NCBI RefSeq assembly: GCF_001499655.1
Contig: NZ_LN879503.1
Span: 81,286-145,285, forward strand
Direction: 5' to 3'
Source of the DNA: Candidatus Protochlamydia naegleriophila
GTDB taxonomy: Bacteria; Chlamydiota; Chlamydiia; Chlamydiales; Parachlamydiaceae
Length of the DNA stretch: 64,000 nt
Below are positions 24,340-33,982 of the stretch, in pieces; positions within the stretch are counted from its first letter, which is position 1; each line of letters begins with the position of its first letter. The notes under the pieces are model-generated. The model did no database searches, was not told the DNA's origin, and worked only from the letters and a program-made list of their open reading frames with translations. The position numbers and the translations under genes are program-made.

Positions 24340-25041
24340 TAAGATTAAAGATGGAAGTAAGGTTGTCTCAAAGTCGGCTTATACCTGTTTAGGAATAGAC
24401 ATAGAAGGAAAAAGCATATTTTAGGACTTTGGATAGGAGAATCAGAAGGAGCTAAATTTTGGCTTAAGGTGTGCACTGAGTTGCAAAGCCTTGGAGTAAA
24501 AGATATCCTAATTGCTTGCATAGATGGCTTAAAAGCTATTCCAGATGCAATAAGAGCTCTTTTTCTAGAGGTGAAAATTCAGCTTTGTGTGATTCATATG
24601 ATTAGTAATTCTATCAAATATATTCCAACAAAGCATGTAAAAGAATTCATGAACGACCTAAAAGCTATCTACGGAGCCACTACTTTGGATTTAGCTGAAC
24701 ACAATCTTGAGCGATTGCAGCAAAAATGGGACGCCAGCTATCCTTTAGCAGTCAAGCCATGGGTATTTCATTGGGAAAATCTGAAAACGTTTTTTGAATT
24801 TTCTAATCAAATTCGTCGTATTATTTATACCACTAATGCTCTAGAATCCCTTCATAGGCAATTTAGAAAGGTCACTAAAAATAAGGCTGTTTTTCCCTCT
24901 GATGAAGCTTTATTTAAAATGCTTTTTTTAGCTGCCAGAGATATCTCTAAGAAAGGGACTATGCCGAATAGGGAATGTGAAACGGCTATTTCTCATTTAG
25001 CGCTTGCTTATGGGGATAGGCTGGGTATAGCTAATAGCTAA
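24340..25041 (+). pseudogene. IS256-family transposase, 5'-truncated
   Basis: Encodes LGLWIGESEGAKFWLKV, IACIDGLKAIPDAIRA (second Asp region), CVIHMISNSIKYI and IIYTTNALESLHRQFRKVTK (Glu region) to GDRLGIANS. The 5' third with the first Asp is represented only by a frameshifted stub (AYTCLGIDIEGK). It is a different lineage from the intact IS256-type element at 26657. Bases 25042-25160 hold its putative right end (acacagaaaaattgacat). Confidence 0.8.
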
Positions 25042-25160
25042 ACGATTTACACAGAAAAATTGACATACTCGGCTAGGATTTAAATTTTTATTTGATTTAT
25101 CAAGAGACGAATATCGATCAACTAGTTTATCTGTTGATCGACATGAATGATTGATAAAAC

Positions 25161-25790
25161 TTAAGCGTATTGAACTTTCATAGTTTTTTTAATAGAAGCA
25201 GCTTTGTCTAAAATGTCTTTATCGTTTGCAGAAATACTTTGTTTGATAATGACTGATGTGACCGATGAAGAAGAACTTTGTAGGTAGTCAGCTAAAGTTT
25301 TAACATCTGTAATTGTCGCAAAACGTCGGAAATCACAGGTTTTAACATCTGAATTTGCTTTTAAATATTGAACGAAGGGTGATGTAGAAATAACATGGCA
25401 AGCTTTTTTTTCTATTTCTATAGTAAAAGCCTCATCTAAACAATATTGAGATACCATTTCACTAGCTTTACTTGGATCTATTTTTTTACCAAATGTGGCA
25501 GCAAAAAGACCTGTAATCAATACAGACGTTTTTGTGTCTAAATTTGCTTTACTAATCTTTGCTTTTTCTTGGCTAGCAAGAGCTCTTTCTTTAGCCAGTT
25601 TGAGTTCTGCTTCAGCTTGTTCTTTCTGTTGTGTATGAAGCGATAGTTTCTGTAAATTTGTTTCGAGTTCCTTCTTGTGAATCAGGTAAGAACGCAAAGT
25701 TCCTTTCATTTTAGTTTTAAGTTCATTAAGTTCATCCTCAGGAACTACTACTTGAGTTCTGCCATAACTACCAACAGTTGAAGATAACAT
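25161..25790 (-). CDS. Hypothetical coiled-coil protein, 209 residues
   Basis: Residues 15-85 are a strongly predicted coiled coil (DELNELKTKMKGTLRSYLIH, LSLHTQQKEQAEAELKLAKE). It is followed by a short hydrophobic patch (TSVLITGLFAATFGKK) and a helical domain with Ser run SSSSSV. No classical signal. The family is not recognised; a chlamydia-specific secreted protein is possible. A TATAAT-like box (gctataatc) lies in the intergenic space on the other strand. Confidence 0.5.
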   Translation of the reverse strand: MLSSTVGSYGRTQVVVPEDELNELKTKMKGTLRSYLIHKKELETNLQKLSLHTQQKEQAEAELKLAKERALASQEKAKISKANLDTKTSVLITGLFAATFGKKIDPSKASEMVSQYCLDEAFTIEIEKKACHVISTSPFVQYLKANSDVKTCDFRRFATITDVKTLADYLQSSSSSVTSVIIKQSISANDKDILDKAASIKKTMKVQYA

Positions 25791-26082
25791 AACAATTTCC
25801 TTGTTAATTAGTGAAAGCTAGATGTTTTTTAAATATAAACTCTTAACCTATTCTTGATTAAGAAGTTTTCCAGCCTAGATCTTATTTGTCAAGAAAATTA
25901 ATTAAAATAAATGCTTTGCTTTTTTTACGAATAAAAGTCAAAAATGCTATAATCATTAAAGTGCTCTCCGATTAAAAGAGACCATTTTTATAGCAGTAAA
26001 TAAACTTGATCATATTTTGTAAACACCTCTTATAGCATAAAAAACTTCGCTTAGATTTCTAATGGTGAGGAGGAGTTTGTTT

Positions 26083-26718
26083 ATGAATATTAATAATATT
26101 GGTTCGAATAGCTTCCGTCTACCAGATGATTCTTCAGGTCACTCATCCACATCCAATCTTTTAGGTTCTCTTAATCAAAAAGCCAGCTTTACAAAAGACA
26201 ATATTGCCAACCTTCTTCATCACCCAGGATCTTTTTTTCTCTCGTTAACAGAAATTCCTTCGCAAGTTGATGATACAATCAAACCCGGTAAAGAACACGT
26301 TTACAAAGAAGGTAAGCTAGACGAAGTTGGAATTAATGGCGATCCAATTGATGATACTATAGATGATTTATGGAACGATGTCTTTGCTGCTAATGAAGAA
26401 TCAGAGACGAATAACGAAATAGCTAGTCAGGATCAAGACAATGTTCAAGAAAAAGAAATCTCCCATGATCACATTAGTGAATTAGTTGAACAAGATACAG
26501 CTAACAATGCGCAAAACCTGGCACAGATACGCAACGATGTTTCAGAATTGAAAGATGATATGGTTAATTATACTTCTAGACATGGAATTGAAATAGATGA
26601 GCATCATTTAAACCAAGCAATTGAAAAGCATTTCATGAGTTTAGATGGGGTTGAAGGAGATATTATCAAAAGTTGTGGATTTGGAGATAAGATGAGCGTA
26701 ACCTCAATGAAGTTTTGA
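26083..26718 (+). pseudogene. Hypothetical acidic protein, 3' end replaced by IS256 element
   Basis: The start at 26083 (MNINNIGSNSFRLPDDSSG) is chosen because GAGGAG lies just upstream. Serine-rich N-terminus, then acidic repeats such as ASQDQDNVQEKEISHDHISE and LAQIRNDVSELKDDMVNYTS. From about 26657 the codons (IIKSCGFGDKMSVTSMKF) belong to the left end of the IS256-type element. Right of that element (28053-28123) an open frame reads ANYKHEGKFDENAKVINVES, similar to its EHVYKEGKLDEVGING segment. An effector-like protein is possible; function unknown. Confidence 0.5.
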
Positions 26719-28052
26719 GTACCAATCAAAAATTTCAAAAGAGGAACGCTCATGAAAGAGAATCTCATTTTAGAAGATAAAAATCGACCATCAATTGAAT
26801 TTAAAAATTCTTTAGAGGAAGTGCTAAGAGAAGGAGCTAGAAAGCTTCTAGAGCAGGCGATTGAAAATGAAATTCAAGATTATATCGAACAATTTAAAGG
26901 ACTTAAGACAGAAGAGAATAGAAGAGTTGTTACCCGTAACGGTTATCTACCAGAGCGCTTTATTCAAACGGGCATTGGCGAAGTCTTAGTTAAACAACCA
27001 AGAGTTCGAGATAAAAGAAAAGATCAGAAGTTCAGCAGTCAGATTTTGCCGCCTTATCTAAGGAGAACATCAAGCTTAGATGCTTTGATTCCAGCACTTT
27101 ACCTTAAAGGAATCTCAACAGGTGATTTTGGGGAAGCATTAGAAGCTATCCTTGGAGAAAATGCTAAAGGGCTGTCGCCAACTAATATTGTTAGATTAAA
27201 GGAAGGCTGGGAAAAAGACTTTAAGGAATGGCAAGGAAGAGATTTAAGAGAGAAGCAGTATGTCTATTTTTGGGTAGATGGCATTTATTTTAACATTCGC
27301 TTAAGCGAAGATCGTCCTTGCCTTCTTGTGATCATTGGGGCGTTAGATAATGGTAAAAAAGAGCTTGTTGCCATTCATGATGGGGTAAGAGAGAGCAAGC
27401 TGTCCTGGAAAGAAGTGTTGCAGGATTTGAAGATAAGAGGGTTAAGTACTCCTCCTAAGCTAGCGATAGGAGATGGAGCGTTAGGATTTTGGGCAGCTCT
27501 AGAAGAAGAATTCACAGAAACAAGCGAGCAAAGATGTTGGGTGCACAAAACAGCCAATGTTTTAGATAAGATGCCTAAGCGAGTGCAAACACACGCTAAA
27601 AAGCTGGTTCATGATATTTATATGGCCCCAACCAAACAAGAAGGCTTAAGAGCATTTGATGTTTTTATCAAGGTTTATGAGGCAAAATATCCGAAAGCTT
27701 GCGAGTGTTTATTAAAAGATAAGCAAGAGCTCATGACTTTTTATGATTTTCCAGCCATGCATTGGCAACATATCAGAACAACGAACCCAATTGAGTCGAC
27801 ATTTGCGACGATTCGGCATCGAACTAGGCAAACGAAAGGATGTGGATCAAGACTAGCAACTCTTACAATGGTCTATAAACTAGCAATCTCAGCAGAGAAG
27901 CATTGGAAACGATTAAAAGGTCATGAATTAATTAGCAAAGTCATCAAAGGGGTGCCATTTAAGGACGGAGAAGAAGTCAAAGATCAAGAGCAAATAGCGT
28001 AAAAATCAAAACAAATTGAGGAACGCTCATACACAACTTTTGACAATATCTC
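26657..28052 (+). mobile_element. IS256-family insertion sequence, apparently complete
   Basis: Inverted ends gagatatt(a/g)tcaaaagttg at both sides, about 1396 bp. It carries one intact transposase gene. Fragments of the same element lie at 16514-16672 and 17790-17850. No clear 8-9-bp target duplication is seen. Confidence 0.8.
26752..28002 (+). CDS. IS256-family (mutator-type) transposase
   Basis: 416 residues, the normal length. Visible: ARKLLEQAIENEIQDYIEQF, TRNGYLPERFIQTGIGEV, VYFWVDGIYFNIRL (first Asp), LAIGDGALGFWAALEEEF (second Asp), RCWVHKTANVLDKMPKRVQ (CxxH) and RTTNPIESTFATIRHRTRQT (Glu). All DDE residues are present, so this is the one transposase in the window that looks fully functional in a single frame. 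AGAGGAACG precedes the start. Confidence 0.92.
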   Translation: MKENLILEDKNRPSIEFKNSLEEVLREGARKLLEQAIENEIQDYIEQFKGLKTEENRRVVTRNGYLPERFIQTGIGEVLVKQPRVRDKRKDQKFSSQILPPYLRRTSSLDALIPALYLKGISTGDFGEALEAILGENAKGLSPTNIVRLKEGWEKDFKEWQGRDLREKQYVYFWVDGIYFNIRLSEDRPCLLVIIGALDNGKKELVAIHDGVRESKLSWKEVLQDLKIRGLSTPPKLAIGDGALGFWAALEEEFTETSEQRCWVHKTANVLDKMPKRVQTHAKKLVHDIYMAPTKQEGLRAFDVFIKVYEAKYPKACECLLKDKQELMTFYDFPAMHWQHIRTTNPIESTFATIRHRTRQTKGCGSRLATLTMVYKLAISAEKHWKRLKGHELISKVIKGVPFKDGEEVKDQEQIA

Positions 28053-28235
28053 TGCCAATTACAAACACGAGGGTAAATTCGATGAAAATGCGAAAGTTAT
28101 TAATGTAGAAAGCAATAGGTAAGCTTTTTGATCAGGAAATTGTTATCCCACCATTAGTCCAGCGGACTGGTGTTTCATCAGATCCTGACATCGTTGGACA
28201 GGACGTGCCAGCTTAGTACTATCCGTTAGTCTGAG

Positions 28236-28285
28236 AGGGTATCTAGCAGTTGCTTTAAAAAGTAACATGATCACCTAGATACCCT
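28236..28285. repeat. Long inverted repeat
   Basis: Arms agggtatctag / ctagataccct (11 bp, perfect) enclose 28 bases that themselves contain an imperfect hairpin (gttgcttt / aaagtaac). It lies downstream of mobile DNA and upstream of nothing obvious; it may be a terminator or miniature-element end. The rest of 28124-28386 shows no gene. Confidence 0.45.
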
Positions 28286-28386
28286 TTGAAGATTTTTTCG
28301 AGAGCAACGCGATCTTTCAGGCTAGCGGTTTTTGATTTTATAAGCGACTCGGGACAATCGCAACTAGCCACTCTCTTGCCATATCT

Positions 28387-30249
28387 CTATTTTTTTAAAT
28401 TAATTAACCTGTTGAATAAGTTATTCATACTTTCCAAGGGAAATCGAGAAAAGATTTTGAATAGATAATGGAGAATAGATATTGATTCTTTGGTTTGTAT
28501 TGGCGCTTGTAAAGGATAATGTGGCTCAGATACAAAAGGTTCTTGTCTAACAGAAATTTCTTGTTTTACTTCAAGGTTTTCTACTTGAATGTCTGTTACA
28601 ATCACTTCTTCGTTTACTTGTTCCTGCTCTGTGTCATCACTTTCTTCTACTTTAAGCAGAAGAGCTCTTTTTGCTCTTTCAACTACTCCAATATTTTCTT
28701 CTAGTTCTACAAAAATTTGCTCTTCTATAGGCCTGATATCTGCTTCTAATTGATTCATTTCTATAGGATTCTGGGCTTGTAAGTTTGCTAATCTACTGAT
28801 GTTTGTTTGTAATTCCCTAATCGCTATGGTACGCTCGGCTTGTGCTTTTTCTAATTGCCTAATGCCTATGCTATTTTTTGCTTGCGCGTTTTCTAATTCA
28901 TCCTGTGCGCTTTTTAATTCATTCTGTGCGCTTTTTAATTTATGCACGTTTGTTTCTAATTTAACAATGTTTGTTTCTAATTCATGGACGTTTGTTTCTA
29001 ATCGCGTAATGCCTATGCTATTTTTTGCTTGCGCGTTTTCTAATTCATTCTGTGCGCTTTTTAATTCATTCTGTGCGCTTTTTAATTCATTCTGTGCGTT
29101 TTCTAATTCATTCTGTGCGCTTTTTAATTTATGCACGTTTGTGTCTAATTGAACAATGTTTGTTTCTAATTCATGGACGTTTGTTTCTAATTGCCTAATG
29201 CCTATGCTATTCTTTGCTTGTGCGTTTTCTAATTCATTCTGTGCGTTTTCTAATTCATTCTGTGCGCTTTTTAATTTATGCACGTTTGTTTCTAATTGAA
29301 CAATGTTTGTTTCTAATTCATGGACGTTTGTTTCTAATTGCCTAATGCCTATGCTATTCTTTGCTTGTGCGTTTTCTAATTCATTCTGTGCGCTTTTTAA
29401 TTTATGCACGTTTGTTTCTAATTGAACAATGTTTGTTTCTAATTCATGAACGTTTGTTTCTAATTGCCTAATGCCTATGCTATTTTTTGCTTGTGCGTTT
29501 TCTAATTCATTCATCTCTCTACGACGCTCGGCTTGTGCGTTTTCTAATTCACCCATCTCTCTACGACGCTCAGTTTGCTCTATACGAATATAGGCTTGCA
29601 CGCTTTTTAATTCATCCATCTCTCTACGACGCTCGGTTTCTGCCTTTTCTAATCGCTGATATTGATTTTGCTGTTGACTAAGATCTTTATGGAGCTGTAG
29701 AATCGATTCTTCTAGTATCTTTTTGGATTCAAAATTTTCTTTATCTATTAATTTTTGCTTCTCTTTGTCTTTTTTCTTCTGTTTCTTTAATTTTTCGTTC
29801 ATAGAAACATCCATACTAGCTTGCAACTGCTTTATTATGCTAGCGATGTCAAAAGAAGTTTCCTGTTTAAAAGAAATTTGCGGCTGCTCTATAAATTCAC
29901 TTAATTCAGTTGCTGTAGTACTACAAGAAACCACGTCATTTATTGCTTGCCGCTTTTTGATTTCTTTTCTTTTCATCTCTTTTATATGAGCTGAATTCAT
30001 TTTTTTAAATTTACGATATCTTTTAGAAGAGGCTATTGATTCACATAATGCAGGAATTGCTACATTTAATTGTGAAAAAGATTTAGAAAAAGAAGAGATA
30101 ATGAGAACAGCTAATTCTGTAAACCGCCTTGCATCAATACAAGACCTATCATCAGAATCTCGATATTTTTTCATGAAGTCTTCATAACTCATTTGTGTAT
30201 AGTCAGAATTATAAAAGCGCTTAGCTTCTATAGCACAGTTGTTACGCAT
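28387..30249 (-). CDS. Repeat-rich coiled-coil protein A, candidate effector
   Basis: 620 residues. N-terminus MRNNCAIEAKRFYNSDYTQM is followed by an ~110-residue module shared with the neighbour at 30429 (DIASIIKQLQASMDVSMNEK, LKKQKKKDKEKQKL, KILEESILQLHKD, QQNQYQRLE). Then 42-residue coiled-coil repeats (ENAQAKNSIGIRQLETNVHE) are separated by 7-residue heptads (NELKSAQ, NELENAQ) in varying number. The C-terminus is acidic and ends in a basic tail (YPLQAPIQTKESISILHYLF). The DNA repeat period of 126 and 21 bp invites copy-number change. No signal peptide. Function unknown. Confidence 0.7.
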   Translation of the reverse strand: MRNNCAIEAKRFYNSDYTQMSYEDFMKKYRDSDDRSCIDARRFTELAVLIISSFSKSFSQLNVAIPALCESIASSKRYRKFKKMNSAHIKEMKRKEIKKRQAINDVVSCSTTATELSEFIEQPQISFKQETSFDIASIIKQLQASMDVSMNEKLKKQKKKDKEKQKLIDKENFESKKILEESILQLHKDLSQQQNQYQRLEKAETERRREMDELKSVQAYIRIEQTERRREMGELENAQAERRREMNELENAQAKNSIGIRQLETNVHELETNIVQLETNVHKLKSAQNELENAQAKNSIGIRQLETNVHELETNIVQLETNVHKLKSAQNELENAQNELENAQAKNSIGIRQLETNVHELETNIVQLDTNVHKLKSAQNELENAQNELKSAQNELKSAQNELENAQAKNSIGITRLETNVHELETNIVKLETNVHKLKSAQNELKSAQDELENAQAKNSIGIRQLEKAQAERTIAIRELQTNISRLANLQAQNPIEMNQLEADIRPIEEQIFVELEENIGVVERAKRALLLKVEESDDTEQEQVNEEVIVTDIQVENLEVKQEISVRQEPFVSEPHYPLQAPIQTKESISILHYLFKIFSRFPLESMNNLFNRLINLKK

Positions 30250-30298
30250 TAATAGACTCCATTTGAAAACTATATAAAAATTTTATCATTAAATTTAT

Positions 30299-30391
30299 GG
30301 CTCTGTGTTAAATAAATCAACTTAAGTTATTGATAATCTGTAATTTTTTCACTCATATCCACAATTTTAAATTGATTTATTCAACAAAGCC
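30299..30391. mobile_element. IS903-type MITE, diverged copy
   Basis: 93 bp. The right end, read inward, is ggctttgttgaataaatc, exactly the IS903 terminal sequence; the left end is ggctctgtgttaaataaatc. Internal cttaagttattgataatctg matches the 92-bp copies. It sits between the two coiled-coil paralogues. Confidence 0.8.
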
Positions 30392-30428
30392 ATTTCAATA
30401 TACTCTAGCAAAGAATAAAATTAATCTT

Positions 30429-32366
30429 TTATCTTCTTCGTCCAAAAATATTGAATAAACTCCAAAACCATGAAGGTTGCGTCATTGAATTTACTTTAGA
30501 TGTCAGTAAACCTACTTTTTGCTCGTTTGTTAAGTTCTGATACTGATCAAAAGGAATACCATTTTCTTTCAAAGCCTGATTAATTCTTAGGCTGTAGGCA
30601 TCTATAATTTTGTCTAATTTGTCTTTGTGAGAAAGATTGATATATGCATCTTGTTGAAGGCCAAAACTTTGTAGTATTTGGTCTACATTTAAATCTTGCG
30701 TTTCAAGAGCGATATTCAATAGAAGATTCGTATTTCGGTTGCGTTCTATTAGAGCCTGATTAGCAGATGTAAGATTTTCTATTCTTTCATCTCTATTTTC
30801 TACTCTTCGGTTTAAAACGTCTGCTCGGTTAGTTTCAGAAATTAGTCGACGGTTTAAATTTGCATTCTGCGTAGTTAAATTATTGATTGTCGCAGTATGT
30901 TCTAATTTTTGTTGCTCTAAAGCAATTATTTGATTATTAAAATCAAGCATAGTCCTAGCATCTGTTAGAGCTTGCGAAGTTAAATTATATATTGTGCTCG
31001 CATCGGTTCTAGTCTGCTGGCTTAGAGCTGTATTCCGTTGGCTTAGAGCTGTGTTCTGTTGGCTTAGATTATCAACTTCGTTATTCAAATTACCTATTCT
31101 GGTATCTTTATCAACAATCTCCAGGTTCAAATTGCTTATTGTGTTAGCATCAGTTCTAGTCTGTTGGCTTAGAGCTGTGTTCTGTTGATTTAGAGCTGTA
31201 TTCTGTTGATTTAGAGCTGTATTCTGTTGATTTAGAGCTGTATTCTGTTGGCTTAGATTATCAACTTCGTTATTCAAATTACCTATTTTAGTATCTTTAT
31301 CAACAATCTCCAGATTCAAATTGCTTATTGTGTTAGCATCAGTTCTAGTCTGTTGGCTTAGAGCTGTGTTCTGTTGATTTAGAGCTGTATTCTGTTGGCT
31401 TAGATTATCAACTTCGTTATTCAAATTACCTATTCTGGTATCTTTATCAACAATCTCCAGGTTCAAATTGCTTATTGTGTTAGCATCAGTTCTAGTCTGT
31501 TGGCTTAGAGCTGTGTTCTGTTGGCTTAGATTATCAACTTCGTTATTCAAATTACCTATTTTAGTATCTTTATCAACAATCTCCAGATTCAAATTGCTTA
31601 TTGTGTTAGCATCAGAAGCAACTTTTTCTTTTAATTCAATGTTATCTTTACTTAGCTTCAGATTTTCGCTTTCTAAATATTGCTTTAGGCTCTCTAATTT
31701 TTCATTTCGATTTTTCAACTCAGTATTGTCATTGAGAATTTGTTTATTTTGATTTTCTAACTTATTAAAATTTGTTTCTAATCGCTGATATTGATTTTGC
31801 TGTTGACTAAAATCTTTATGAAGTTGACTAAAATCTTTATGAAGTTGACTATGATCTTTACGGAGCTGTAGAATCGATTCTTCTAGTATCTTTTTGGATT
31901 CAAAATTTTCTTTATCTCTTAATTTTCGCTTCTCTTTGTCTTTTTTCTTCTGCTTCTTTAATTTTTCGTTCATAGAAACATCCATACTAGCCTGCATCTG
32001 CTTCATTATGCTAGCGATGTCAAAAGAATTTTCTTGTTTGAAAGAAATTTGCGACTGCTCTATCCCCTCACTTAATTCAGTTGTTGTAGTACTACAAGAA
32101 ATTACATCATTTATTTCATCATCACTATATTGCTCAAAAAGATATATACCACGTGATTTTAAAGCTCCCTCACTATTACTAGCCGAAGATTCGATTCGAT
32201 CTCCTAGTGATAATCCAATCTTTGATATTAATCCATCTTGAGAAACGATCTCCTGCGTTTGCTCAACTCCTTCAATTAAGCGACGACTTGTAGGAGGGAC
32301 TTTTTCAGCTTCGTTGCTAGTGCTAAGATAATCATCTTTAATTCTAGTCCCTATAGTATCTACCAT
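30429..32366 (-). CDS. Repeat-rich coiled-coil protein B, candidate effector
   Basis: 645 residues. After a distinct N-terminus (MVDTIGTRIKDDYLSTSNEA) comes the module shared with protein A (ELSEGIEQSQISFKQENSFD, ASMDVSMNEKLKKQKKKDKE). The body has four repeats of about 42 residues (TRTDANTISNLNLEIVDKDT, KIGNLNNEVDNLSQQNTAL) spaced by one to four heptads NQQNTAL. The C-terminal ~170 residues are non-repetitive (YINLSHKDKLDKIIDAYSLR) and end SWFWSLFNIFGRRR. It is likely a tail-to-head duplicate of protein A whose repeats diverged. No signal peptide or membrane span. Confidence 0.7.
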   Translation of the reverse strand: MVDTIGTRIKDDYLSTSNEAEKVPPTSRRLIEGVEQTQEIVSQDGLISKIGLSLGDRIESSASNSEGALKSRGIYLFEQYSDDEINDVISCSTTTTELSEGIEQSQISFKQENSFDIASIMKQMQASMDVSMNEKLKKQKKKDKEKRKLRDKENFESKKILEESILQLRKDHSQLHKDFSQLHKDFSQQQNQYQRLETNFNKLENQNKQILNDNTELKNRNEKLESLKQYLESENLKLSKDNIELKEKVASDANTISNLNLEIVDKDTKIGNLNNEVDNLSQQNTALSQQTRTDANTISNLNLEIVDKDTRIGNLNNEVDNLSQQNTALNQQNTALSQQTRTDANTISNLNLEIVDKDTKIGNLNNEVDNLSQQNTALNQQNTALNQQNTALNQQNTALSQQTRTDANTISNLNLEIVDKDTRIGNLNNEVDNLSQQNTALSQRNTALSQQTRTDASTIYNLTSQALTDARTMLDFNNQIIALEQQKLEHTATINNLTTQNANLNRRLISETNRADVLNRRVENRDERIENLTSANQALIERNRNTNLLLNIALETQDLNVDQILQSFGLQQDAYINLSHKDKLDKIIDAYSLRINQALKENGIPFDQYQNLTNEQKVGLLTSKVNSMTQPSWFWSLFNIFGRRR

Positions 32367-32432
32367 ACACTTATCCTTTTAATTTACTAACTAAATTGAA
32401 AAAAATATCTTAAATTTTTGGAAATCAATAAA

Positions 32433-32486
32433 GCTTATCACATCTTATCAATGGCTTAAGTTCATTTATACAGCACCAGGTTTGAT
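32433..32486. mobile_element. Half MITE relic
   Basis: The minus strand reads gctgtataaatgaacttaag and ccattgataa, matching the left half of the 92-bp MITE with a few changes. The other half is missing. Confidence 0.5.
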
Positions 32487-32568
32487 AACGCAGAAATAAC
32501 AAAGAAAGCTATCCTAAATAAAATATCTTTATTTAAAAAGAAAATTTGTTAGATAAACCCCAAAAATC

Positions 32569-32888
32569 GGTAGTCCTAAATAGGTATTGATTTTAAGACG
32601 TTAGGCGAGTAAATATAGCTCTACCATCGGAGCATTTATGAAGATATCTGTCCTTACAGCCAATCACTCACAGCTCGAAAAATGGATCAACTTCTCAAGG
32701 AAAAGAGAAATTTCAATGTCTTTCTTGTTTAAAGCAATTTCTCGAAGATCCTCAAAATAAAATTATTTCACAAGGCTCCAAAAAAAGAATTCGAAGATCT
32801 CTTATAGATAAGGGTATCTCTAGAGGGTATTTACTGATCAAGATCTTTATTTGTGATTATAATGATAATTTGAAATCACTACCTGTTT
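32569..32888 (+). mobile_element. IS1-like remnant, internally deleted
   Basis: The left end ggtagtcctaaataggtatt is of the second IS1 subtype. Coding relics include GKEKFQCLSCLKQFLEDPQN, IRRSLIDKG (InsA zinc region), then directly IFICDYNDNLKSL, the extreme C-terminus. The whole catalytic core is deleted. Confidence 0.65.
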
Positions 32889-32890
32889 TT

Positions 32891-33930
32891 CAACCTTTGC
32901 AAAAAATTTCAGTAAGTTTAAATTTTACTCCAATTCATGAAAATAAAACAGTGAACCTATCCCGATAATGCAATTTTTTAAGGAATAGATTATCTTTCTC
33001 TTATTTTCGTTGAAAATCAGAGGAAGAGATGAAGGGAATCGATTTGAAGGATTGAGTCACGATCAATGGCAAGTATTAGAAATATTTTTGCCTAGAAAAC
33101 CTGAAAATAGAGGAAAAGGTAAGCCTCATACTCCCTGGAGAGAGGTGTGCAATAAGCCTTCTATGGATTTTGATTATGGAGCGAGGTGATGCGATTTGCT
33201 AAAAGCAGATCAGTGGGCTTCAAGATCAGCAACTCATAGATGGTTAGGAATTTGGTAAGCAAATGGGACACTAGAAAAGATGTTTGCGACTGTTAGAGAG
33301 CAAGCGGAGCTTCAAAGTCTGCTCAATTTTGAAAGACTAGCTGCAGATGGTTTTTTTTCAGCAGGCAATAGAGGAGGCCGGTTGATTGATTATGGTTATA
33401 AAGGAAAAGGCGTTACAACTCATCTACTGACAGAATCTCATTAACTTTGAAGTGACCTCAGCTAAAGGGGACGAAAGGCAACAGGTGGATAAGCTCCTAG
33501 ATGGGATTGAAGAATTTACTCATCAAAGATATGTGCTAAACGGATTGATTCCTATTTTTGAAGCACATAAAAGATATGATGCTGAAGAGCTTAGAGATAA
33601 ATTACTTGAAAGGAAAATTTTTCCTTTTATTCCTTATAGAAGAATAGGCGCGCTAAAAAGCTGAGAAAATTATTTGCAGCTTAGCCAAATTCAGGTGGAA
33701 AATTGAGAGGCTATTTCTTGGTTACAAAGAAAATTTAGGCGACTTGTTGTTCGCTGGGAAAGACGTCTTTGTTATTAGAAAGACTTTTTAACATTTAGTC
33801 TTATCTTCTTCTCGATAGACAAGCTTAAAATATTATCGGGATAGGTTCGTGTGCCAGTAAAGAGATGAAATGTCTTAAAAAAAATTAAATTGATCTTCTG
33901 AAATTAAGAATTCAAGTATAGAATGACATT
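32891..33930 (-). pseudogene. F-box/LRR paralogue remnant, split by an insertion sequence
   Basis: Bases 32891-32952 and 33849-33920 align with 21405-21560 inside the F-box/LRR gene (shared tttaaat...tccaattcat and gtgccagtaaag segments). The IS5-family element at 32953-33848 lies between them. Only ~45 codons are left. Its position divergent to the nuclease gene repeats the arrangement at 20.8-22.6 kb. Confidence 0.6.
32953..33848 (+). mobile_element. IS5-family (IS427-like) element with degraded transposase
   Basis: Inverted ends gaacctatcccgataat and its complement, 896 bp. The transposase frame is broken repeatedly; the remaining pieces include MTSAKGDERQQVDKLLDGIE and FEAHKRYDAEELRDKLLERK (33452-33664). 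The flanking gt/gt fits a 2-bp duplication and allows the host gene to be rejoined. A sister copy forms the left half of the chimera at 19228. Confidence 0.8.
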
Positions 33931-33982
33931 TTTAATAAAAATCTCAACGAATAGTAATAAACAAATAGGTTAAAATCAGGAA

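Noticed and set aside
28800..31620. Regular direct repeats that could look like a CRISPR array
   Set aside because: Periods are 21 and 126 bp, multiples of three, inside long open reading frames, and encode coiled-coil heptads. There are no unique spacers and no cas genes.
28799..32241. Long plus-strand open frames rich in Cys, Phe and Leu opposite the coiled-coil genes
   Set aside because: They are antisense shadows of the repeats, with no ribosome sites and low-complexity composition.
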